Part shown: piece after piece, positions 1 to 6,273 of the stretch
Layout: every line of letters begins with the position of its first letter
Position numbering within the stretch: position 1 is the stretch's first letter
Source: an uncultured Spartobacteria bacterium
GTDB lineage: Bacteria > Verrucomicrobiota > Verrucomicrobiae > Chthoniobacterales > UBA6821
Assembly (NCBI GenBank): GCA_903919105.1
Contig: CAIXGT010000192.1
Coordinates: 1 to 9,509, forward strand
Length of the DNA stretch: 9,509 nucleotides
Direction: 5' to 3'
Notes under the pieces: model-generated
Database searches by the model: none
What the model saw: only the letters and a program-made list of their open reading frames with translations
What the model was told of the DNA's origin: nothing
Made by a program: the position numbers and the translations under genes

Positions 1-188
1 AGCTTTGCGGTGTCGTAATTCTTACGCGGTAGAACAGGGATGGGAGTTGGAGTCAGCGTTGGATGTCCGTTCTCTTGTTTTGAGGCCTGTTTCAAGGGCT
101 GTTTTTTTGAGCATCCGAGCGGAACGAGAATTAGTGCTAGGGCACCTACCATGCATCCTTGGATACCAAGAGTTTTGAAGGCCTGCAT
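1..188 (-). CDS. putative lipoprotein, N-terminal part (runs off the window)
   Basis: An ATG at 188-186 opens a frame that stays open for 62 codons to the window edge, so only the N-terminus is visible. It begins MQAFKTLGIQG and continues with a hydrophobic core (residues 12-24) that ends in LVPLGC at residues 21-26, followed by a Lys/Gln-rich stretch and a Pro/Thr-rich segment (43-54). A short charged start, a hydrophobic core and a Gly-Cys look like a type II signal peptide, with Cys26 as the lipidation site. The residue at -3 is Pro rather than the usual Leu, so the lipobox is imperfect. There is no Shine-Dalgarno sequence, which is the norm in this window. It lies 53 bases downstream of the transporter/hotdog gene on the same strand and could be co-transcribed with it. 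No family is recognisable from the visible part. The Pro/Thr-rich stretch after the Cys looks like a flexible tether to a downstream domain. Confidence 0.5.
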   Translation of the reverse strand, partial: MQAFKTLGIQGCMVGALALILVPLGCSKKQPLKQASKQENGHPTLTPTPIPVLPRKNYDTAK

Positions 189-209
189 GGGATAAAAAAC
201 AGCGACTGC

Positions 210-230
210 TTAGAGCTTTTTTTAGAGCTT
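210..230. repeat. short direct repeat of TTAGAGCTT
   Basis: TTAGAGCTT occurs at 210-218 and again at 222-230, twelve bases apart and separated by a T-run. It lies in the 53-base gap between the transporter/hotdog gene and the putative lipoprotein. No function is evident. On the minus strand the unit reads AAGCTCTAA, separated by an A-run, so it does not make a classical terminator for the upstream gene. Confidence 0.4.
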
Positions 231-241
231 CTTAAATCTGC

Positions 242-2089
242 TCAGAGGTAGGCCAAGAAGGAGCCCATGACATCACCCGGGATGTCTATCATCTTGTAAT
301 CCGTCGAGGAGACAAAGAGCAGGCTCTGGCTTCCCTTACCCAGAATATTGCCTGTCGAATCGTAGATTTCGTGCTCGAGGGTGACAAACTTCCGGTTATG
401 CCCTGACACACGGATCTTCACGCTGACGGTCTCGAACTCCTTGGTCTCGCGGACGAACTTGTGCTCGAACGACCTGGTTAGGATATAGAAAGGTGTCTCC
501 TTGAGGTTGAACTTGGGCATCACCTTGTTGAAGAAGAGCTCGCGGGTCTTGCCCACCCACATGGCGTACATGCCGAAATAGACATTCCCAACCGAGTTGG
601 TGTCGGCATAGGTAGCAATGAAGGAGTGGACGAACCACTTCTCCTCGAAGTGTCCGGAGATGTCATGAGTGCCGGTTGGCGAGGGGGTGAGGATAGTACC
701 GACCGGAGTGAGGGGAACGACGGAGACGGTGGCAGGCTGATCGAGCTCCTCGGAATCTGACGTAAAATCCTCCCCGGTGAAGGGCTTGATCATGAGCCAG
801 ATCACGTATCCCAGCGGCAGGAGTGAGGCCAGCATCTGGAAGATGGGCTGATGGAGGAAGTAGCCATAGGCGAAAATCACCACAGCCAGCGATCCGATGC
901 AGAACATCTTGATCTGAGGGATGACATTCACCGGGCCGTTCATGAAGGCTCGCCCGATCGCAAGAGCCGAGTAGCCGACAAAGAACGTCGCAAAGAAGAT
1001 CATGAAATACTCCAACTCGATGCCGATCGCCGCCCCGATGACTGCAATCAGGGCGCAGAGAATGAAGGTGGGGATGGGGGAGGTGATCAGCTTCTGCGGG
1101 ATCAAGGCGAAGATCGGGTTCTTGCTCTGGCTGGCATTGGTCTGGAAAAACCAGCGGAGAGCGATATAGCCGCTGTCGAGCGTTGTCAGGATGCACCCGC
1201 CAAGGAACACGAGATACGCGCCGAGCAGCCAGGCATTCACTGGTGGCTGGCTGAAGACGCGGGTCAGCAGGGACTGTGCATAGGGATAACCGGCAAGCCC
1301 CTTCTGGATGAACTCTGCTCCGTTACCTTCCATCGCCCAGAGAGCCAGGATGCCATGGAACAGCAGAATCGCTCCGAAGAGGGTGGCTCCCACTGCGTAG
1401 GAGGCCGTGATAGAAGTGTTTTCCCTGCGCATCTGGATGGCCCGCTGCCATTGCTGAAGATCGAGCCAGGGGCCTATGATGAAGCCGATGCAGATCGGGA
1501 TCACATAGCCCCAGAAGTTCCAGTCTTGGGTCGGAAGAAGACTCGGGCGATGGATTCCACGGAAGAAGGGAGATCCCAGCTCTGAGATAATGATGACCAC
1601 GCAAACAATGATCAGTGCTAGGAAGGCCGCATGACTGTACTTGATGCGTCGTATGGAGAATTCCTCCCCGAAGAGAATACCTGCGGCCAGAATGATGAGA
1701 GCGGTCAGAGGCAGGTAGAGGGAGTCTGGCTTCAGTCCGAGGGGCTGCCATCCGTAACGGATCAACGCGAAGATGGTGAGTGAGATGGCGATGATCTGGT
1801 AGAGGAAGAAAACCAGACGAAACGGGCGCGACCAGTTGTTGAAAAATGCCGCGAGACTCTCCGATCCAGCGTGTCTTTTTGCTATGTGATCGGTGACGAG
1901 TCCGAAAAGGAAGAGGCCCAGACAGTTCGGTATCAGAAAGGTGAGCAGTCCCGTGAGACCGAACTCGACTGTGAACTGCACGGAGAAAAAGAGGCCGAGT
2001 CCCCAGACCCAGGAGAGGGCGACGGTGTTTCCCCAGAGGAGAACATTCAGGAAACGGAATCTTGGGGAGGAGAGTGCTGAAGTGGCCAT
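242..2089 (-). CDS. SSS-like membrane transporter fused to a C-terminal hotdog thioesterase-type domain
   Basis: This 615-residue protein has two parts. Residues ~20-437 form about twelve hydrophobic segments. Motifs such as GPWLDLQQWQRA (206-217) and TTLDSGYIALRWF (302-314) resemble the sodium/solute symporter family (LeuT fold), so it should sit in the inner membrane; the substrate cannot be told. A Pro/Thr/Ser-rich linker (~438-484) leads to a soluble domain at ~485-597. That domain contains YADTNSVGNVYFGMYAMW (494-511) and a following GKTRELFF. This matches the hotdog fold of 4-hydroxybenzoyl-CoA and enediyne-type thioesterases (D-T-N-x-x-G-N-V-Y-F...W...RE). Asp496 and Asn497 are the likely active-site region by analogy. 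A plausible role is hydrolysing or sensing an acyl-thioester at the cytoplasmic face, coupled to transport, but that is inference. The ATG at 2089-2087 has no Shine-Dalgarno; a good MATSALSSPRFRF start precedes the first membrane segment. It is divergent from the lptF-like gene. Transporter and hotdog assignments are both by motif only. Confidence 0.8.
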   Translation of the reverse strand: MATSALSSPRFRFLNVLLWGNTVALSWVWGLGLFFSVQFTVEFGLTGLLTFLIPNCLGLFLFGLVTDHIAKRHAGSESLAAFFNNWSRPFRLVFFLYQIIAISLTIFALIRYGWQPLGLKPDSLYLPLTALIILAAGILFGEEFSIRRIKYSHAAFLALIIVCVVIIISELGSPFFRGIHRPSLLPTQDWNFWGYVIPICIGFIIGPWLDLQQWQRAIQMRRENTSITASYAVGATLFGAILLFHGILALWAMEGNGAEFIQKGLAGYPYAQSLLTRVFSQPPVNAWLLGAYLVFLGGCILTTLDSGYIALRWFFQTNASQSKNPIFALIPQKLITSPIPTFILCALIAVIGAAIGIELEYFMIFFATFFVGYSALAIGRAFMNGPVNVIPQIKMFCIGSLAVVIFAYGYFLHQPIFQMLASLLPLGYVIWLMIKPFTGEDFTSDSEELDQPATVSVVPLTPVGTILTPSPTGTHDISGHFEEKWFVHSFIATYADTNSVGNVYFGMYAMWVGKTRELFFNKVMPKFNLKETPFYILTRSFEHKFVRETKEFETVSVKIRVSGHNRKFVTLEHEIYDSTGNILGKGSQSLLFVSSTDYKMIDIPGDVMGSFLAYL

Positions 2090-2179
2090 GAAGATAAATT
2101 TAGCCTACTGACTGATCGCGGTGTCTTCAATCTGAATGGGTGCTCACGGAAGGAAATATGTAAAAAGATGAGAAGATCT

Positions 2180-2191
2180 CCTGCCGGCAGG
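2180..2191. repeat. perfect 12-bp palindrome CCTGCCGGCAGG
   Basis: CCTGCCGGCAGG is identical on both strands and sits near the middle of the divergent spacer, ~90 bases from the transporter/hotdog start and ~100 from the lptF start. Its symmetry and position would suit an operator for a dimeric regulator. A GC-rich palindrome of this length can also arise by chance, and nothing else supports binding. Confidence 0.35.
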
Positions 2192-2232
2192 CTCCTCCTG
2201 ACTCCTCCCGTTCTTGCAATTGCTCCACAGTA

Positions 2233-2273
2233 AAGGCACTCTCTTGCCTTGCTCTACCGCCCCGTGGTAGAGC
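2233..2273 (+). promoter_or_regulatory. two back-to-back hairpins in the lptF leader
   Basis: AAGGCA (2233-2238) pairs with TGCCTT (2245-2250) across a 6-base loop. The very next base begins GCTCTACC (2251-2258), which pairs perfectly with GGTAGAGC (2266-2273) across a 7-base loop. The second hairpin ends 19 bases before the TTG start codon of the lptF-like gene and is followed by a pyrimidine-rich stretch (CTCTTCTTTCTCC). It could be a translational control element or a weak terminator/attenuator, or could limit 5' decay. There is no continuous T-run, so a terminator role is uncertain. No known riboswitch is recognisable. Confidence 0.45.
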
Positions 2274-2292
2274 CTCTTCTTTCTCCAATTCC

Positions 2293-3399
2293 TTGAAAAT
2301 TCTCGACCGCTATCTTCTGACCGCCCTCGCTGTGGCGACGCTGATGGGGGTTGCCCTGCTAAGCGTGGTGCTAGTTCTGGGGAATGTGTTCAAGGAGATG
2401 CTCGATCTGCTGATCAACCACAACGTACCGCTTGAAACGGTCCTGGGGTTTGTTGCCTTTGTCCTCCCTTTCTCGATGACTTTCACGATCCCGTGGGGTT
2501 TCCTCACGGCCGTCCTGTTGGTCTTCGGGCGTCTCTCGGCGGATAATGAAATCATCGCACTGCGCTCCAATGGGGTGAGTTTCCCCAGGATCATTATCCC
2601 CGTTCTGGCTATGGCTCTCCTGCTCGTCGGGATCTGCTTCTGGATCAATAGTGATGTGGCCCCTCGTGCCCAGTATGCGATGCTGAACTCCCTGTTCCGG
2701 ATTGCCACAAGCAATCCCGTCTCCATGTTCCAGCCGGACGAAGTGGTCGACCAATTTCCCGATCGGAGAATCTTTGTGGGAGGACGCGATGGGGATCTCA
2801 TGAAGAATCTCGTGGTCGTTGAGCTGGACGATCATGGGGCAACCTCGAAGGTTGTCTTTGCAAAGACCGGCACTCTCTCCACAGACACGGAGAAACACCG
2901 TCTTCTGCTCAGAGTTCAGGATGCCAACTTCGAGCAACGGGATGAAAGAGATCCAGGAAATGTCAATCTGATCCGCCAGGGCATCACGATGAAGGAGGGG
3001 GTCTTCCCGATGTCGCTCCAGAAGCTTCTCGATCAAAAGAAGAGACGCAAGCCACTCACGTCCCACACGCTCCGGGAGCTTTTCGAGGAGATTTCAAAAC
3101 CCGACTGTCCGCGAAGGCTCGCCTATCAGGTAGAGGTGAGTAAACGGTTCTCCCTCTCGCTTGCCGCACTCTCCTTTGCGCTCATCGCAGTTCCCCTTGG
3201 TATCACCGCCCACCGCAAGGAGACCTCTGTGGGATTCGCCCTGAGTCTGGTGATCGCCTTTGGTTATTTCTTTCTCATCATCATCGCCGATACCTTTCAC
3301 GAGAATCCCCATGCCATGCCGGTTCTACTGGTCTGGTTTCCCAATCTTCTTTTCACGGGATTTGGGATCTGGCTCTTCTCGCGCCTTGCTCGTCGTTAA
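2293..3399 (+). CDS. lptF: LptF/LptG-family permease of the LPS export ABC transporter
   Basis: This 368-residue inner-membrane protein belongs to the YjgP/YjgQ family. In the Lpt system LptF and LptG form the transmembrane core that, with the LptB ATPase, extracts lipopolysaccharide and passes it to LptC/LptA. Three membrane helices lie at ~9-30, ~50-79 and ~98-118. The family signature RLSADNEIIALRSNGVS is at 80-96. A periplasmic beta-rich domain spans ~130-240, and helices at ~285-304, ~311-333 and ~342-365 follow. The segment RLAYQVEVSKRFSLSLAALS (275-294), leading to VPLGI (300-304), is also typical. Length fits the family (about 350-370). The start is TTG: it gives MKILDRYLL, the expected N-terminus, and no in-frame ATG lies upstream; there is no Shine-Dalgarno. 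The periplasmic region (NPVSMFQ... FVGGRDGDLMKNLVVVEL) reads more like LptF than LptG, but the choice is not certain. No second permease is adjacent, although lptF and lptG are often paired. Confidence 0.93.
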   Translation: MKILDRYLLTALAVATLMGVALLSVVLVLGNVFKEMLDLLINHNVPLETVLGFVAFVLPFSMTFTIPWGFLTAVLLVFGRLSADNEIIALRSNGVSFPRIIIPVLAMALLLVGICFWINSDVAPRAQYAMLNSLFRIATSNPVSMFQPDEVVDQFPDRRIFVGGRDGDLMKNLVVVELDDHGATSKVVFAKTGTLSTDTEKHRLLLRVQDANFEQRDERDPGNVNLIRQGITMKEGVFPMSLQKLLDQKKRRKPLTSHTLRELFEEISKPDCPRRLAYQVEVSKRFSLSLAALSFALIAVPLGITAHRKETSVGFALSLVIAFGYFFLIIIADTFHENPHAMPVLLVWFPNLLFTGFGIWLFSRLARR

Positions 3400-3426
3400 G
3401 GAGTTGAGGAGTTAAGGAGTCCTTAA
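3397..3426. repeat. three tandem 8-bp repeats, the last forming a 15-base palindrome, at the lptF stop
   Basis: TAAGGAGT (3397-3404), TGAGGAGT (3405-3412) and TAAGGAGT (3413-3420) stand head to tail. The first unit contains the lptF stop codon. The last unit runs into CCTTAA, so TTAAGGAGTCCTTAA (3412-3426) is an odd palindrome able to form a short hairpin. The sequence looks like a slippage-generated or dispersed spacer repeat rather than a strong terminator, since no T-run follows. The GGAG content could mimic a Shine-Dalgarno but lies ~40 bases or more from the next start. Confidence 0.55.
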
Positions 3427-3462
3427 ACATTTACCAAGCCTCACTACAACACATCCAACATC

Positions 3463-4548
3463 ATGCCCTCCTCCAAGGAAGTTTCACTTAACGATCCCGC
3501 GACCAAAGAAACCATCCGCAAACTTGTCACGGGAGTCGCGAGTGGACGCCGTGCGGATCTTCTGAGCGACATGATGGAGACGGTGATCAAGTATGGCCTT
3601 GATGATGCCTCGATCGGGGATCTCAAGCTGGTCAGTCGCTCCATGCGCGAGATGCGCTTCGCAGCCTCGGTATTCCAAAAATACAACGCGATCCGCAAAG
3701 TGGCGGTCTTCGGCTCCGCACGGACCAAGTCTGATGAGGCTGACTTCCAGCTGGCCCGAGAGTTTTCACGCCGGATCGTCGAGGAGAACTTCATGATCAT
3801 CACCGGCGGCGGCGATGGCATCATGGGTGCCGCACAGCAGGGAGCCGGCGCCGAAAAGAGCTTCGGCCTGAACATCAGGCTGCCATTCGAGCAGAGTGCC
3901 AACCAGGTGATCCTGGGAGACCCCAAGCTGATCAACTTCAACTATTTCTTCGCCCGCAAGCTCAGCTTCGTGAAGGAAACCAGCGCCTTCGTCCTCTTTC
4001 CCGGTGGTTTCGGAACGCTCGACGAGGGATTCGAGGTGCTGACGCTCCTGCAGACGGGGAAGACCTCGATCGTACCGATTATCCTGATGGACAGGCCGAA
4101 TGGCTTCTACTGGGAGACCTGGCGGCGCTTCATGGATAACGACATCCTGGAACTCGGGCTCATCTCTCGTTCCGATTTCCATCTCTTCACGATCACTCAC
4201 GACATCGATCGCGCCGTGAACGAGATCAAGCATTTCTACAAAGTGTTCCATTCTTATCGCTGGGTCCGCGACGAGATGGTGATCAGGCTGAATAACAAAC
4301 TCACGCCGGCAGCCTTGGAAAACCTGAACCAGCAGTTCGATCATCTCCTTGTCTCGGGACATATCGTCCAGCGGGATGCCCTTCCCGAGGAGGCCGATGA
4401 ACGCGAAACTCTCCATCTCCCTCGCATGGTGTTGATTCCTCACAAGAGAGAATTCGGAATGCTCCGTCTCCTGATCAACGCTATCAACGACTCCCCGGTG
4501 ATCGATAACCCTCACGCTGAGCCCCTCAGTGCTCATGGGAATTCCTAG
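3463..4548 (+). CDS. LOG-family protein (Rossmann-fold nucleotide 5'-monophosphate phosphoribohydrolase-like)
   Basis: The 361-residue protein has a central LOG/lysine-decarboxylase-like domain at ~78-260. VAVFGSAR (80-87) starts the Rossmann fold. GGGDGIMGAA (115-124) and PGGFGTLDE (180-188) are the two signature motifs, the second carrying the catalytic Glu and the phosphate/ribose-binding glycines. FARK (163-166) supplies the conserved Arg-Lys pair. Family members hydrolyse the N-glycosidic bond of nucleoside 5'-monophosphates, releasing ribose 5-phosphate and a base. In plants this activates cytokinins; in bacteria it serves nucleotide turnover. The protein is soluble and cytoplasmic. It is longer than the usual ~180-220-residue LOG, with an ~77-residue helical N-terminal extension and an ~100-residue C-terminal extension (~260-361), so it belongs to a larger subgroup. 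The substrate is unknown. ATG start without Shine-Dalgarno, 63 bases after lptF; a short 66-base gap precedes cimA. Confidence 0.88.
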   Translation: MPSSKEVSLNDPATKETIRKLVTGVASGRRADLLSDMMETVIKYGLDDASIGDLKLVSRSMREMRFAASVFQKYNAIRKVAVFGSARTKSDEADFQLAREFSRRIVEENFMIITGGGDGIMGAAQQGAGAEKSFGLNIRLPFEQSANQVILGDPKLINFNYFFARKLSFVKETSAFVLFPGGFGTLDEGFEVLTLLQTGKTSIVPIILMDRPNGFYWETWRRFMDNDILELGLISRSDFHLFTITHDIDRAVNEIKHFYKVFHSYRWVRDEMVIRLNNKLTPAALENLNQQFDHLLVSGHIVQRDALPEEADERETLHLPRMVLIPHKREFGMLRLLINAINDSPVIDNPHAEPLSAHGNS

Positions 4549-4614
4549 CGCCCGGGATTGAAGAATCCTTCTCTCAAGGGTAAGGTTCGGTTTCTATAAA
4601 AAGTAACGATAACG

Positions 4615-6186
4615 ATGACGACGAAGGCAAAGGTTTTTCTCTACGACACCACGTTGCGGGACGGTACCCAGGGTGAGGGGATCTCCTTCAGCCTGCTGGA
4701 TAAGATCCGGATCGCTGAGAAGCTTGCCGGATTCGGCATGGATTTTATCGAGGGCGGATGGCCCGGATCGAATCCCAAGGATCTCGCCTTCTTTGCCGAG
4801 GCTAGGAAACACGATTTCGGGAAGACGAAGCTCGCAGCCTTCGGCAGTACCCGCCGTGCAGGGGTCAAGGCCTCGGAGGATCCCCAATTAGCCCAGTTGC
4901 TGGAGGCGGAAACACCCGTGGTCACCATCTTCGGAAAGAGCTGGAAACTCCAAGTGGACAAGGTGCTGGGGGTACCCCATGAGGAGAACCTCGCCATGAT
5001 CCGTGATAGCGTGGCTTACCTGAAGTCGTGTGGACGTGAGGTCTTCTACGATGCCGAACATTTCTTTGACGGTTACAAGGATGACACGGAGTTTGCCATG
5101 CGCACCCTAGGTGCTGCTGCCGAGGCGGGAGCCGACATGCTGGTCCTCTGCGATACCAACGGAGGCACGATGCCAGAAGAGATTTCAGCGATCACTGCCG
5201 CAGTGGAATCCCGTTTCCCCGGCAAGGTGGGCATTCACACCCATAATGATTGCGGGATGGGAGCTGCCAACGCCCTCGCTGCCGTCCGCGCCGGTGCTGT
5301 CCAGATCCAGGGGACGATGAATGGGTACGGCGAGCGCACAGGGAACTGCAACCTAACGACCGTGATCCCGTGTCTCCAGCTCAAGATGGCGATCCCTGTC
5401 GTGCCCGATCTCACGAGACTGAGAGAGGTATCGCTCTTTGTGGACGAGTTGGCGAACTGCCAGCCTGACGTGCGTGCTCCGTTCGTTGGCAACACCGCAT
5501 TCGCTCACAAGGGGGGGATGCACGTGAATGCCGTTGCCAAGACTGCGGCAGCCTACGAGCATATCGAGCCCTCTTCCGTCGGCAATCACCAGAATATCCT
5601 CGTCTCCGAGCTTTCCGGTCGGAGCAACATCCTTCTCAAAGCTGAGGAACTCGGCCTGAAGCTGGACAAGAACGATCCGGCCGTGCTCCTAGTACTCGAG
5701 AAGATCAAGGCTCTGGAGTCCCAGGGGTTCGAGTTCGAGGCGGCCGATGCCTCGCTCGATTTGCTCATCAGGAAGGAGTTGGGACTTCATGTGCCTCTCT
5801 TTGAGTTGCAGGGATATCATTGCAACTTCCGCCGAGATGCTGCCGGCTCATGTACTACCTGTGAGGCCACCGTCACCGTCCTCAATGACGGGCAGCCCAT
5901 TGTAACGACCGCGGATGGAGACGGCCCCGTGAATGCTCTGGACGCCGCCCTCCGCAAGGCCCTGCTCCAGCTTCATCCTTGGATCGCGGGAATCAGTCTC
6001 TCCGACTACAAGGTTCGCATCGTGGATGGGGGCAGGGGAACTGCCGCACGGACCCGCGTCCACATTCTCTCTAGTTCAGGATCGGATTCCTGGGGTACGG
6101 TTGGCGTCTCTAATAACATCATTGAGGCGAGCTGGATGGCGCTTGTCGACTCCCTCGAGTACCGCGCCTCTCGCCGCCGGGCCTAG
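4615..6186 (+). CDS. cimA: (R)-citramalate synthase
   Basis: This 523-residue enzyme condenses pyruvate with acetyl-CoA to (R)-citramalate, the first step of the threonine-independent route to 2-oxobutanoate and isoleucine. The DRE-TIM metallolyase barrel occupies ~5-290: DTTLRDG (11-17) carries the catalytic Arg15 and metal ligand Asp16; IEGGWPGSNPKD (45-56) is typical of the CimA branch rather than LeuA; HTHND (208-212) gives two His metal ligands; and NGYGERTGN (236-244) is the second family signature. HKGGMH (298-303) lies in the linker, and the LeuA-type dimerisation/allosteric domain covers ~395-515, where feedback by isoleucine would act. Length matches the long citramalate synthase type (about 500-540). 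The ATG is clear; there is no Shine-Dalgarno, and a TATAAA at 4595-4600 close upstream lacks a good -35 partner. Homocitrate synthase or 2-isopropylmalate synthase are less likely given the motifs. It could share a transcript with the LOG gene but the functions are unrelated. Confidence 0.94.
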   Translation: MTTKAKVFLYDTTLRDGTQGEGISFSLLDKIRIAEKLAGFGMDFIEGGWPGSNPKDLAFFAEARKHDFGKTKLAAFGSTRRAGVKASEDPQLAQLLEAETPVVTIFGKSWKLQVDKVLGVPHEENLAMIRDSVAYLKSCGREVFYDAEHFFDGYKDDTEFAMRTLGAAAEAGADMLVLCDTNGGTMPEEISAITAAVESRFPGKVGIHTHNDCGMGAANALAAVRAGAVQIQGTMNGYGERTGNCNLTTVIPCLQLKMAIPVVPDLTRLREVSLFVDELANCQPDVRAPFVGNTAFAHKGGMHVNAVAKTAAAYEHIEPSSVGNHQNILVSELSGRSNILLKAEELGLKLDKNDPAVLLVLEKIKALESQGFEFEAADASLDLLIRKELGLHVPLFELQGYHCNFRRDAAGSCTTCEATVTVLNDGQPIVTTADGDGPVNALDAALRKALLQLHPWIAGISLSDYKVRIVDGGRGTAARTRVHILSSSGSDSWGTVGVSNNIIEASWMALVDSLEYRASRRRA

Positions 6187-6189
6187 TAC

Positions 6190-6240
6190 GCAGAAAAATG
6201 CAGGGGGATAAAGCAGAGGGGAAAAGGCAGAGGGGAAAAC
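6190..6240. repeat. degenerate tandem repeat GCAGAGGGGAAAA between convergent genes
   Basis: Four head-to-tail units begin with GCAG: GCAGAAAAAT (6190-6199), GCAGGGGGATAAA (6200-6212), GCAGAGGGGAAAAG (6213-6226) and GCAGAGGGGAAAAC (6227-6240). The last two agree in 13 of 14 bases. The array starts four bases after the cimA stop and fills much of the 87-base gap before the response regulator's stop. Its last unit can pair with the bases just after it: CAGAG (6228-6232) with CTCTG (6240-6244), or AGGCAGA (6225-6231) with TCTGCCT (6249-6255). It may help end transcription from one or both sides, but there is no clear T-run on either strand. Confidence 0.6.
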
Positions 6241-6273
6241 TCTGTGTGTCTGCCTAGGATGGTCCTTGGCCGT

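Larger units (their letters stand above)
2090..2292. promoter_or_regulatory. divergent intergenic region between the transporter/hotdog gene and lptF
   Basis: This spacer separates two genes read away from each other, so it must hold promoters for both, or for lptF plus a start site for the minus-strand gene. I could not identify a convincing -35/-10 pair on either strand. The structure that does stand out is a 12-bp palindrome at 2180-2191 and two adjacent hairpins at 2233-2273 close to the lptF start; these are listed separately. No open frame inside looks like a gene. Confidence 0.5.

Noticed and set aside
851..1585. 244-codon plus-strand open frame inside the transporter gene
   Set aside because: It is antisense to a clear membrane protein; the translation is Asp/Glu/Arg-rich with no motif, as expected from the opposite strand of a hydrophobic coding sequence.
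2371..3066. 231-codon minus-strand open frame inside lptF
   Set aside because: Antisense shadow of a well-supported LptF-family gene; no domain motif and a highly charged, low-complexity translation.
3766..4536. 256-codon minus-strand open frame inside the LOG gene
   Set aside because: Antisense shadow; the plus-strand frame carries both LOG signature motifs.
4595..4600. TATAAA as a cimA promoter -10 element
   Set aside because: No acceptable -35 hexamer at 16-18 bases upstream; the nearest TTGAAG is 31 bases away.
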